A stretch of DNA of 64,000 bases from NCBI GenBank assembly GCA_030761205.1, contig JAULJL010000025.1:4636001-4700000 (forward strand). Direction: 5' to 3'. The stretch is from Fremontodendron californicum (Eukaryota > Streptophyta > Magnoliopsida > Malvales > Malvaceae). Of this stretch, positions 1-12,296 are shown piece after piece. Under the pieces are notes generated by a model. The model saw only the letters and a program-made list of their open reading frames with translations, did not search any database and had not been told where the DNA came from. Positions within the stretch are counted from its first letter, which is position 1. Every line of letters begins with the position of its first letter. The translations under genes and the position numbers were made by a program.

Positions 1-1009
1 CTAAAAAATATTAATAATTGAGCTAGTATAGGCTTTAATGACGTAATGTGTGTATTAGTTTTTGAAAAAAAAAAAAAAGAAAACAGTGAAAATTTAATTA
101 TTTATTTCATAATCTATACAATTGAATTGACGAAAACTTTTCAGAAAAAATGAATTTTTTTAAAATTTGGATTTTGAATCAAATTAAAAAAGAATATGAT
201 TTTCAATAAAAGTGATTTACAAAGACAATTATTATGGAAATTTTTTGCAATTAAAATTTTAAACATAAACTTTGATTTGTGCATTACCATAAGTTGAAAA
301 GGTTGAGTGGTTGACTATGAATTAAAATGAGTAACTTAATTATTGTAATAATATTGGGTGTTTAATTTGATTTATCTATAATCTATATTATAATATATAT
401 AAAAGTACGAATGTGAAGAATCTTTTTAACTGATGAAAATACCCATTATTGTTCATTATATTACTAATTTACAGTTTTAAAATTTTTATTATTAATAAGA
501 TTTATTTAATTTATAAGAAAAAAATTTAGTTCTATTAAAATACTTTGGTTAAATAGATTAATTTGATAACAAATACTAATTTGTAAAAATGGAAGAAATT
601 AAAGATCACTATAATATCTAGTCTTCCAATACAAACAATACTTGTTTAAAAAAAAAAATTAATTACCTAATTTATCTTGCATTCTTTTCTAACATGTCAT
701 ATAAATTCCATTAAGTTAGTGTCATCATGTAAATAAATTATAAGCAATTAATATTTGATTGCTCAAAAACAAATAAGGAAAATAAATTAAAAATATATAA
801 CTAGTCTTGTAAATTTGGAATTTTTGACCCAAAAACTTTCATTTTCTTTGAATTTTTTAAATTTAAAATGATTTGTTTTTGTGAGCAAAGATGAAAGATA
901 TGACCATCTCTCATATTTTTCTCCCTCTAACTTTTTTCTCCTCACAAATAATAATGAAAATTATTTTCTTTTTTTTTTATACTCACCCCTTTCATCCTCC
1001 ACTTTATTA

Positions 1010-1044
<35 letters not shown>

Positions 1045-1420
1045 TATTCATCATTGAAAATAAAGTCTGCATTTATCAAGACGATTAACCAAATGTATCA
1101 ACTTGAGATTCATAAATACTGGTTGATTACTTATATATTGTAGTGGGATTAAATTTTATTAAATAATTAAAAAAATTATTGGCATAATTTATTTCTAAAT
1201 AGTTATATCTTTTTTACATATGTTAACATATGTTCATTTAAAAAAAAGAAGATAAAATTATAAATTGATAAATTTTATATTTGAAAAAATTATTTTAAAT
1301 TATAAATCTTCCAAGAAAATACTTAAGTAAAAAAGAAAAATATATAATGTTTAAAAGATTTCATAATTTTTTTTATTATGGGTCCTTTAAAAATTGTATC
1401 CACTATAATAATTGGGCTTG
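1..1420. other. AT-rich intergenic flank
   Basis: No gene is supported here. The stretch is extremely AT-rich, with an A-run near 67 and a (TA)n microsatellite at about 1013-1040. The small open frame near 891-1088 is low-complexity and runs through the microsatellite, so I do not regard it as coding. Confidence 0.6.
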
Positions 1421-1625
1421 TATTCGATGCATTATCAGTGTATAAATTTATACACTGTCAGTAAACCATATGATGACATCTTATTAATAAACAAATATAA
1501 AATTTTAAAAATTTTTAAAAATAAATACAAATAATTATAACTTTTAACATGTGGCATCATGTGGTTCATTGTCAATGTATATATATATATATATATATAT
1601 CTATACACTGACAGTGCATCAAATA
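1421..1625. mobile_element. MITE with GATGCA..CAGTGTATA inverted ends
   Basis: The left end (1421-1444) and the reverse complement of the right end (about 1599-1625) match over about 24 bases with few mismatches. The shared core is GATGCA-(T/C)T-(A/G)TCAGTGTATA. The interior holds a second hairpin-like stretch and a (TA)n run at 1578-1600. There is no coding capacity. The structure fits a non-autonomous DNA transposon. I could not find a clean target-site duplication, so the superfamily is left open. Confidence 0.6.
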
Positions 1626-1766
1626 TAAGTTAAAATGTATGGTGAAGTAAACAAATTTAAGAAGAAAAATAACAAATAATTATGTCTAAATAATTTATCT
1701 AACTCTCTAGGTTGAAATTGGTCGTGGGTCTCTAAAGCCTTCTGATCTAACTCTGTCCAAGAGTAA

Positions 1767-1845
1767 TTGGGCCGTAAAAGGGATTTTGGACTGGATCGTT
1801 GCAACATCCATCTTTTTCTCTTCATTTTTCAAAACCCAACCCTAG
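1767..1845 (+). promoter_or_regulatory. Site II (TTGGGCC) and telo-box-like (AACCCTAG) motifs upstream of RPL36A
   Basis: TTGGGCC lies at 1767-1773 and AACCCTAG at 1838-1845, 180 to 105 bases upstream of the RPL36A start codon. In plants this motif pair is common in promoters or leaders of ribosomal protein genes and other growth-coupled genes. The assignment is by motif and position only. Confidence 0.55.
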
Positions 1846-1948
1846 AAAGGAAGCCACAGCGGCACAGCCACTAAAAACCCGATTGGCTGCCTCCTAGTTT
1901 ATCATCTGCACCGAACAGAGCTCAGGTTCTCTGTCTTCAGCCGCAGCC

Positions 1949-4867
1949 ATGGTACCTTTTTCTCTCCCTAACTCTTCCTCGTCTTTGTCTGGTTTCCTTT
2001 CTCTTTTGAGCATCTATTTTGGATCTGCTTTTTTTTTTTCCTACAAAATGTTTGTAAAATGGAAATAAGGGTAAATTTTGAATGTTTGGATAGGTTACTT
2101 AAGTTTTTTATTTTCATATGTTTCATGATACTTATATTCCAGAAATTACCGGTAAAGATGAAGATTTTATACTGTTTTGGTGAATCAATGATAACTTTAG
2201 AATGTGCTAAATTTGAAATTTGGCTACGAATTGATGGTTTAGCCTTGGGGGTTTCTCTCAGAAATCCTAGTGTAAAATAAGTTGATGAGATTGCAAAGTA
2301 AGGGTAAATTTTGTTAGTTGCAATGCTGTTTGTTTCTTGCTGTGGTTGAAGTGTAATCTAGGTGTTCATTGAGGAAATGGTTGCTAAATTTATTACTTGT
2401 TGATTTTGTTTTGACAGTAAATTGTAATTTGGTATTGCAGGTGAACGTACCTAAGACCAAGAAGACTTACTGCAAGAGCAAGGAGTGCAGGAAGCACACT
2501 TTGCACAAGGTTACACAGTATAAGAAGGGTAAGGATAGTTTGGCTGCTCAAGGGAAGCGCCGTTACGATCGCAAACAATCAGGTTATGGTGGTCAGACCA
2601 AACCAGTGTTCCACAAGAAGGTAATTTTTGTGGTTATCTTTTATCCCTTGGATGGATAATTAGTTATATAATGAAAAGATTAAGAATCCTGTGCTTTATA
2701 TTCTGGTACTAGTTGTTAAGGGATGTTTAGTTATTTATTTTGTCGTTTTGATTATTGCTATTCTATGTTACCCGGATTAAAGGGTGAGTGTCGGATAGGG
2801 TATGTTCAACTTTTCTAAGTTTTTCCATAAATTTGGAGGATCATACCTCATATTTATGTCCGAATATGTGATGAACCCAGGTTTAGGACATGAGTTTCTT
2901 TAAAAAAAAAATAGAGTCCGGGTAGCATAGTTGCTATTTCTTGAGACTCCCAGCCTTGGCAAATTTATTTGAATATTGATAAAAAAATTCAAATTATCGA
3001 TTTTTTATTATTATTTATCAAAATAATGATGTTTTTGTACGGTTAAAAAAAAATCATTTTAATGTTTGGAAGTCGCCATCTGAGATGGCGACTTCCAAAC
3101 TATTTTTTTTTAAATTTAATTAATTTGTTTAACTAATTTTATAAACAGTGAAAAAAAAATTAAATTGTATAACTAAATTTAAAAAATTAAATTAAAAAAA
3201 CTAATTTTACAAAACTAAAAAAATTAAAAAAATTTATACTTTTTTCAAACTATTTTTTTTTAAATTAAAAAATTAATAATAAAATTTAAGTAACAAAATT
3301 AAAAAATACTAATTTAAAAATTTAAATAACAGTTAATTTTTACATTTAATTAATAAAAATAAAAAATTATAATTATATATAAAAATATAATTATATAACA
3401 TGTAATGATAAATAGGAAAAAACTTGCATAATATGAAATGTGAAACATGTAAATTTGTACATTATTATACAAAAATATATAATTCTCTTATGCATTATTA
3501 TACAAAAATATATGATTATTATATAAAAGTATGTTTAATCTAATTATTTAAGGAAGAGCTCTCGTGTCGCGTGGTGTTGAGCAACAACGTCGAGCTTTCC
3601 AATTGCGTAGTGGTTGCATCCGTCGTTCAACCTCGTCAATGGCACGTATTCGCAGTCGACCTCGACCTCTTACGGTGTTGTAATGACGCACATCAGTCGA
3701 TGAAAACTCACTACTAGAGGACCCATATCTGTATAGAAAAATGGAAACTCACTGTTGGAAGAGCCAACACCTACTTCACCCATAAAGAGAAACTGACTAC
3801 TAGATGAATCCACAAATGATGTACCACTAAATGCTGATGGAGGGGTTTCAAATTGATACAATATATTTAGATATGCTGAACCTGAACTTGGGGTGAGGAG
3901 CTAATCATCTAACCTCGTCATTGGCGATGATGGTCGGTAACACTCATCAACATCACCCTGGGGTGATTGATGGAATAACGATGATTGGATGTTACGTCAT
4001 ATTCTGGTTGAGGTTCAGGATGACTAGATGACATCCTCGTTGCAGTGAACTCTTCCGCATGTGATGAGATCAATTGACGCGGCCGCCCACGTTGTTGGCT
4101 AGGTCTAGGAACTTCTATTTCGTGTGTAGGAGGGACTGTATTTGAAGTTCGTTCGAGAAATGATATTTCTAACATCCTCAAACTCCAACGGTGGATAAAC
4201 AAAAGATCGGTTTTCATCCTTATACCATCTTATGTAACCATCAGATGGTATGAAATTATTACCAACAATAGGATAACATAGAGTAATTCGTTTAGAACGT
4301 ATATCTCACTACTGGATCCATTATTGATGCTTCGTAGGCCATAATTCTTGATGATGCCCACGCATGTCAATCTTGTGAACCTTATCAAGGTTCACCTGTG
4401 TTTGCAGAATTGGTTGTTGCATCTCAAATTGTCGCATCACTCTGTCAGTGTGGTGTCACTCTACATTTGCAAAGCATATCATTGCTGTATTTGCTTTCCA
4501 TATATTACAATTATTGTAGGCATCCGATGAGAAGCATGTCATAATTTCATTTGAAAAATACCACATCCACACAAACTGCGAATAATTATTACAAATTATT
4601 AATTTCATATATGATTGTGTATCATCTAAACAGGCAAAGACAACCAAGAAGATTGTGCTAAGGCTGCAATGCCAAGGTTGCAAGCATGTCTCGCAGCATC
4701 CAATCAAGGTTGGTGCACTGAAAACCCTTTGCTGTTATATTTTTGTTTCTTTTTTGTTTTTACAATGTTGTATTCGTGAGCTAATTTTTTGGTGGTTTGT
4801 TTTGCAGAGGTGCAAGCACTTTGAGATTGGTGGAGACAAGAAAGGGAAGGGAACATCTCTTTTCTAA
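1949..4867 (+). CDS. RPL36A: 60S ribosomal protein L36a / L44 (eL42)
   Basis: This is a cytosolic large-subunit ribosomal protein that lies near the E site. Coding exons are 1949-1951, 2441-2620, 4634-4708 and 4808-4867, giving 105 residues, the family's usual length. The product starts MVNVPKTKKTYCKSKECR and ends KHFEIGGDKKGKGTSLF. The Zn-binding C-x-C/C-x2-C type cysteines (CKSKEC, CQGCKH) are present, as is the lysine-rich body. The first coding exon is only the ATG, with the donor GT immediately after it. Intron 2 (2621-4633) is swollen to about 2 kb by a MITE and a truncated Mutator-like element, both outside the splice sites, and all donors and acceptors are canonical. The reading frame is intact, so the gene looks functional. 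Confidence 0.95.
2763..2930 (+). mobile_element. CTATG-TIR MITE, copy 1 (RPL36A intron 2)
   Basis: The element starts CTATGTTACCCGG and ends CCGGGTAGCATAG, so the ends are inverted repeats. It is flanked on both sides by TTGCTATT, an exact 8-bp target-site duplication. The interior has the family marks: GAGTGTCGGA near the left end, and a TTTTCCATAAATTTGGAGGATCAT block. There is no coding capacity. An 8-bp duplication with short TIRs suggests a hAT-type non-autonomous element. Confidence 0.85.
2958..4612 (-). mobile_element. Truncated PMD-type Mutator-like element in RPL36A intron 2
   Basis: The left end (from 2958) resembles the terminal inverted repeat of the element at 23121-26799 (GGCAAATTTATT versus GGTAAATTTATT). 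One subterminal palindrome follows at 3068-3096 (TCGCCATCTGAGATGGCGA). The reverse strand of about 3640-4440 encodes a decayed copy of the same C-terminal protein region, recognisable by PRPSQQRGRPRQ and SSHPEPQPEYDV. Similarity to the larger element stops near 4612, only about 20 bases before the exon 3 acceptor, and no right-hand TIR is present. It is a decayed insertion with no intact gene. Confidence 0.75.
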
Positions 4868-4977
4868 ATGTGTTATTCTTGTTATATGTTATGTTGGTTT
4901 ACTTAAGGCAGTTTGGGATTTTGTCAACTTTTGCTTTTAATTTTCTGATGTTATAAAAACGTAAATCTGGAGAAATT

Positions 4978-5155
4978 ATTATATAAGCTCTTACTATCAC
5001 GTCACTCGTAGGTTTATCCAATAAAATTAAATCACATTATTATCTATTCTTTTCATGTAAGAGTTGATTCAACTCTTACAGGAAAAGAATAGATGATGTG
5101 GCCCAATTTTATTGGATAGGCCTATGGATGACATGGTAGGAAGGGCTTACGTAAT
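4978..5155. mobile_element. Fold-back MITE downstream of RPL36A
   Basis: Almost the whole element is one imperfect hairpin. The left arm (about 4978-5065) and the right arm (about 5070-5155) are reverse complements, centred on GAGTTGATTCAACTC near 5068. Shared blocks include ATCCAATAAAATT and ATCTATTCTTTTC. The arms are about 80 bases with a minimal loop. It has no coding capacity. It is non-autonomous, and if transcribed would give a long hairpin RNA. Confidence 0.75.
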
Positions 5156-6917
5156 CATTCATCGTAAATCTGAAATTCACATTTAATTGAAAACTTGATG
5201 CTTCATGGTTATGCTAAAGAATTCTTCAACTGATGATTTCAAATTCACATCCTTAAATTCGCATTTAAGGGTGATATAGTTACCTAGTTTTCTACGGTCT
5301 GCCTGCCACATTTTTCATTTTCTTGACTAATTTCGAGCAAATCCCATCTTTTTTTGAACTTGTCATTTACCCATTAGGAAGCATGTCTCATCGTGGAAAA
5401 GGAAAGAAGAAAAAAATGAATTCTTAGATATTAAGCTGTATTGGGTTGTATCGGTACGTATCAACTCGTGGTATTAACTTGTGTCGATTGGTATAAGATT
5501 ATGATTTTTTTTATTTTTTTTATTTGATTTTTTAAATAAATTTTTTAATATTTTTTTGTCATAATTATTTTTTCATAATTTCATTTTAAAATATATATTT
5601 ATTAAATTTAATTAATAACAATTTATTATTTTTATTTATTTAGATATTAAATTTTTATAATTTTAAAAAATTTGTATTTGCATATAAATATATATTTATA
5701 CATGTATATAATATATATTTTATTATAAAACTTAGAAATGAGCTTTATATATATATATATATATATTTGAAAAATATCGATAAATCTAAAATGATACGTT
5801 GAAATGCATCGATATTAATACTATCAATATCACAAAAAATATTAAGTTTTCTGATACAGTATCGATTACTTTGGTTACAAGCTTTAAGAAAAGAAACATG
5901 ATTTTGTAAGGCTAAAAAAACTTATAAATTTACGAACGAATTGGGTTTATAGTCAAACCAATGAGTAACACGCCGATAGCAACGTGTGAGGAGTGGAATT
6001 TGCCAAATTGTTGTTGAACAGAAGGAACTGTTAAAATTTAGTCTTTTCAAGTCATGAAAACTATTCCCTAATTAAAAAATTTGTTAGATATTTAAAAGGA
6101 TTTGAACATAAATATGCTCAACAAATAAATTTGAATAAAAAATAAGATCCGATTTAAAAACAAGCCAGGCATAATATTTTTTATCTAGATCTAACTCAAT
6201 CTATTTTATCGTTATACAAATTTTTTAAAGGGATCAATTTTTTCTTTTTAAAAATATCAACTTCTTTGTATAAAAGTTTGTGCAAGCCTGGATCATTGTT
6301 CTTATAAGACCGGATCTAAACATAAAATTCTGTCCATATTTTCGATTGAACTGAATTGAATCTAAACAATCTCAAATCTTCTTAATACCTTGTTTCGGCA
6401 AATGGTCTTATTTTACATAGAAAGTTAATATTACTATTTTATTTTTCTCAAGTGGCAAAAGGGAAGGAAGGTCAAATTCTGAGCCACATCAAAAATACTA
6501 ATTTGTCATAACCAGCAGAAAAACATGGTATAGTACTTTCTTGAATGGATTCTCACTTGATAGGTTTAACATTTGCAGAAATCTAATGGAAATAGTAAAC
6601 ACATAATCACATTCACCAAACAGAAAAAGAACATAATCACATTAACGGAATTCTTTTTCCCTCTTAATATCACCACCAAGAAAGTAATATTTAAATCATC
6701 AGCTATACAAAATTGCAAGCATTTGTTGATCATACCTGCACAAATACAAATGCCATTAGTTTGATGCCAATTCCAACGTTTTCCACACCAAAAATACTTA
6801 CCATGAACTTGTGAATTTGATTTCCCAGGGAAACACTTCCAATTGAATAAAAGAGAAAAAATTATGTTCAAAGGTAAAGAGATTCTGCAATTTGATTACC
6901 ATGAACAGATTACAGTT
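5156..6917. other. Intergenic, AT-rich, between convergent RPL36A and HCF136
   Basis: No gene is recognised. A repeat-like stretch at about 5430-5870 contains TATCGGTACGTATCAACTCG-like and TGATACGTTGAAATGCATCG-like segments at its two ends and an AT-rich middle with a (TA)n tract near 5745-5765. This may be an old element. The part nearest 6917 should include the HCF136 3' UTR. Confidence 0.45.
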
Positions 6918-9900
6918 TTATCCAAGATATCGGAGTAAGACACCATCATTACCCAGCACAAATCCATTCTTGTCATTAATAAACCTGCATAGAAGGATTT
7001 ACAGATCAAGTGCCTTCAAAGATATGTAATGTTTAAAAAACCGGATCGGCAAATTGATGAGACTTGAACCGATTGAACCGATCGGTTGTATTAAAAAAAA
7101 TAAAATTTAATATTAAATACGTAATTTTAATATTAAATATAGTACATATTTAATAAAAATATATATTTGGCTAAATAGTATGATCTTTAATAGATTCAAG
7201 AGGTTAAAGGTTCAAATCTCATCACATTCAATAGATTTTTAAAAATTAAGTTTAAAACCGGTTTTTTCGGGTTTTTACCGGTTCGGAGAATTCTTGATTC
7301 TATAAAATGTATCGAACTGAACAGACTATCGATTTTCGATTCAACGGGTCCGACCGATCGGTCGGATCCAATTTTTTAACACTGAATATATGAAGCTTAA
7401 AGATTTAGGGAAAACAAAAGCATTGTACAGTAAATATGGCTTCCCTTTTTCGATTTTTTTTAATAGTAATCAGTTTGAAAAATATGAACTATTGCAGAGG
7501 TAGGCATCTAAGAAGTACACTGTAAACTTATTATGTAAACAATGCTTATTGATTTAGAACCTATTTACCCACACTCTTCATTTTTCTTAAAGTACTCGTA
7601 TCGACATTTTTGTCCTATACATATTCGGACATAGGTATGGAGTATATGAAAAACTTTTAAAAAATTGAGTATACCTGAGTCGGACACATATTCGTATCCG
7701 ACATTTACTCCAGAATGCAGGTAACATAGATTATAACTAAGTAGGCCACTATTAAGCCATAACTAAGTAGACTCTACGTCAAGTTAGAAAGCAAGTCTGC
7801 CTAATAACAACTAGAGAAAATGCAAGCCTACTTGATGAATTCCCAGTATTTTTGGCTTTGTTTATATGGGCAAGGCTTTCTGGAAGTCATGTTTGACTTC
7901 ATCATGCCTCACGGGTTTAAGTTTACTAGGAAACATCGAATTTAAAAGTTCCAATATTAGCTACCAAAAGGAGCATAGAAGATCTTAATAATAAGGGCAG
8001 TAGAAAGTTTAACCCTGAAATGATGCACATTCAGACCAAAATTAGAAAAAAAGGACAAGCTTTTAGTAAGATTCGACTCACTTCACTGAGTATAGATTTG
8101 CAGCAATATTATCAGCTGCCTTGTCACGGGTCCAACTCTTCCCACCATTGGTACTTCTCAACAAAACCCCACTTCCCCCAGCTGCCCAAGCCTCTTCCTG
8201 CACAATCAAAATGCAGTTAGTTGCAGTTTGGAAATTCAAAGGAAAAAGAAAAAGCCAACAACTCTATTGCTATATGTTATGCTCAATAACTACAAGGGCT
8301 GAAAGCCCAAGACTAGGCACAACCGCAAAACAGGCGGGGCCCATCGATCAGGGGAGGACAATCTTTTTTATTGCCAGCTGCATAAAATTTCGGGTATAAA
8401 AAGAATGAGGTAAGGGCACTAAATCCTAGGTTACATTTTCATTCTCTAACAGCTTTTATTCTTTTGAGCATTTCTCTTCTTTCTTCTTTGAATATTCACT
8501 GACTAAAGTATCGGAATGCATCTCGGAGTCCAAAATCCAACACCCCTTTGACTATTTGTTACTCCTTATAGGTCCTCCTTACTCTCAGACAAATCCTCTT
8601 CTTGAGCTCTCCTTCTACAACCTAAAACCCCAATCAACACTATAGAAAGAAGCCTTAGAATAAAATTTGGCACACCCTTGGAACAAAATGCCAGAACAAT
8701 ATTCATGTAATTTGCTAGATGAATATATCACATGCTTATCATCTTGATATGCCCATATCATGTGCTAAACCAGTAATTTCATATAAATGAACAGGCCAGT
8801 ATGCATGTGCACATACATGCATAATATCTGCAACATGAATGTGATTTGCATAACATCTAGCATGCATGTGCATGTTAGCACATAAGATTTAGATGAGTGA
8901 CACAGGAAATCGGATTCTGCAATCACTCATCCGGGTCTTCTTGAAGCCACACCGTAGAATTAGATAAAACGTGTGGCCAAATATCTAAGGATATAATAGT
9001 TACCATTGATCGATAACCAACGTCGAGAATTCCAAAGCCACGACTTTGGACAGGAATTTCTTCAAAATCTTCTGTTAGCTGAAACATCACAAATTAAAAT
9101 GAACAAAAAGGACAAGGAGAAGTAGACATCAGTGGCAATTTAAAAACCATAAACCAAACAAGCTGATAGGGGCTTGTATTAAGAATAATATGAGATGAAA
9201 ATATTCAGATTTTATCACTAAAGATGGTGCAAAAGGTAGCAAGCAATTTCATTCCTCAGAGTCATGTTCTGCATTCTAAGTTCAGTGGATATTATATCAG
9301 GCTATCAGCAGCGACCAATTATATCTTTTAAGAAAAAATCATGCTAGTTTTTTCCTATGTAGCTCCGACTCTTCATTTTTCTTGAAGTACCCGTATCTGA
9401 CACTCATATCCTACACATTATCGGACATGGGTATGGGGCTATGACCTTCTAAGAACCCCTCCAAATACATGGAAAAACTTAGAAAACTTGAACATACACG
9501 TGTCGGACACATACCTGTATCCGAACTTCACATCATAGTCCGAGTAACATAGATTTTTTCAGAAAAAGTCCTTAATTAACTTTATATGGAAATTAATAGT
9601 TACTAATGTTTTTCAATTTCCCCATTTCTGCATTCTTTCCAAGCCAAGGGAAAAGGTACAAGTCACATGTTAACATAACAACTTGCTATTAAGAATGGAA
9701 ATCTTGATTATTATTATTCTTTTACTAGTTCAAAATTTCCCAGGATTTCAGCCTTGGGGAAGTTGACAACTTTTTGAAATAAAAAATATCTTGCCTACAC
9801 CAAATCGAGAAGTTTAGGTGAAATTGTATCTTCTGTACATATTATTAGAATTTCTTGAAGATAATTTTAAACATCGAGTAAAATAGGGGAAATCATCACT

Positions 9901-12260
9901 TTTCTTACCCCTGTGCCTTTGCTAAGAAAAAGTCCTCCTCCACGAACAAGAAGCCAAAGGCCACCATCAGCCCTCCATCCCATATTCTGTATTCTTCTTG
10001 CAACTGCTCTGTTATGTGGTTGCCAGAATGGCTGTAAATTATAAAGAAATAGCGCTCATTAAGGATGCAGCAAATGCTTAATTGAAACTCAAAGTAAGAA
10101 TTAGCAACAGGACACATTAACCTAAAATTAATTGACAATAATTGGAAAGTCTAACTTGAATATAAAACCACAAATAATTCAGGATTTAACACGTGGGATA
10201 ACACCACTTTAACAAGTCCCGGTCCCATCACATGCAAGAACAACAAACCAGAACCTGAGCTCTGATACCATATTAATCATTCAACCTAAAACCAATTGGC
10301 AATAGGTGGAAAAACCCAACTTGAATATAAAACCTCAAGCAATTCAGGATTTAACTAATATGAGATAACACTATTTTAACAGGTAGCAATAATGTATTAA
10401 CTTTAATAATATTGATTATGAGCAAGCATTCTCCTGTTACTTTTTTTTTCTACATAGCAATAATACTTTATGTTACTTTACATAGATATTATATGACTGT
10501 ATGAAGATCACAAAAGAGAGGCAAGCCCCATGAATCCTATAAAACAACTATGCAGAAGGAATTATACCTGCCCAGGCTCCCATGTAAGATAAAAGTTACC
10601 ACGGCTTGAGACAGCCACATATCGTCCATCTGGAGAGCGATTCACAGTGTTAAAAGTTCCTGTATAATAACTTGCCCCACTTATACCGCTAGAAACTGTT
10701 CTGCAGAAAGTAATGAAGCAATATAAGCATTTTTCCCCTACGTACAATTAATAATCTTATCGAAGTTCTTCAAAGAAAAGGGCTTATTGCCTACTTAATT
10801 TCCTGGCAATCCAATTTGTTTAAGGCATGTTAACTTGCTTTACGTAGTGCACTGCTCCTTTTAATTTGTAAAGGGCGTATGATAATACTAGTAAACTTGA
10901 GCAGCACATCAACATAAAGATGAATATGAAATCAATGATCTAATTTTACCTTCTTTTTTTTTTTAAATCTTTTCAAATATTAGATTCACTGGTTTCAACC
11001 TATGTTACTCGGACTCGGGTGTGAGTGTCGGACACGGGTATGTGTCCGACACGGGTATGTTCAATTTTTTTCAAGATTTCCATGTATTTGGAGGGTTCTT
11101 GGAGGATCATATCCCCATACTCATGTCCGGATATGCGTCGGACACGGGTACTTCAAGAAAAATGAAGAATCGGAGCAACATAGGTTTCAACCTATGTTCC
11201 TCGGACTTGGAGGTGAGTGTTGGATACGGGTATGTGTCTAACACGGGTATACTCAATTTTGTTTAAGTTTTTCCATATATTTGGAGAATCATACTCCATA
11301 CCCATATACAAATATGTGTCGAACGCGAGTACTTTAGGAAAAACGAAGAGTCTGGATAACTTAGGTTTCAACTGGTTTATACATATAAATTCTTTTGTAA
11401 TAAATCTTACACTTGAAATTCATTTTAAACAGACATATACCTATTCAGGGTTGCTGAGACAGTCTCCTGAATGGCAGCTCTCCAGTTATAGCCCCTGTTT
11501 GATGTAACATATATTGCACCTTGGTCAGTTACCATTTCTGCACTCTTTTCACCAGTTGCCTTTATATATACCTGCAAAAATCCAGATGATTTAACTCAAT
11601 CACTTAAATCACTGATCTTTAAACTAGCCAAATTTCCACACAGGCACACACAAAAGTTCAAATGCTTGCAAATAAATTGACAATAACAGCGCCGCAATGA
11701 AACAAGTTATAAGCTTTCAATATGGATGCACATTCAATTGTGCGTTTAGTTAAGATCTAAGGAAGTATCTTCACTTAATCAACTATACGACGGCTGCAGT
11801 TCATGCGAAAAATATTTCAAAATAGCACCTCAACAAGTACCTTTACTTGGAATGCATAATTAAGGGGCTAAACAAGTTTTAAGTGAAGACCATTAATCCT
11901 TGGTATTATGATGTAATGAGATAGATTAGAGAGCTGACCATATCTCCAGGAAGTTGACCACTTAATGGAATTCTTTCCCAGCTTTCTCCAGCATCTGAAG
12001 TGTACAACAAAATTGCAGGTTTCCCAACAATCCAACCTTCTTTACCTTTGAAGCTAATAGAGTTGAACCTATAGTTGAAATCTTCATCCTCAGCTGAAGG
12101 AATTGTGCGTGGAACCCAAGTATTTCCCCCATCTTTTGTCTCCAAAATAGTCTGCCTTGTTCCCAGCAAAAATCCTATAAAAAAAAAACCCATAAAAATA
12201 AATTAAATACTCCGCTCCATTAAGCCAAAAAAGCTGAAATTTGGATTGATTAATAAGTGA

Positions 12261-12296
<36 letters not shown>

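Noticed and set aside
891..1088. Small open frame with a hydrophobic start
   Set aside because: It runs through a (TA)n microsatellite and T-rich DNA and resembles no family I know. No splice or promoter context.
11002..11266. Overlapping small ORFs inside the tandem MITEs
   Set aside because: Similar frames recur in other MITE copies only because the repeat does; frames are not conserved between copies.
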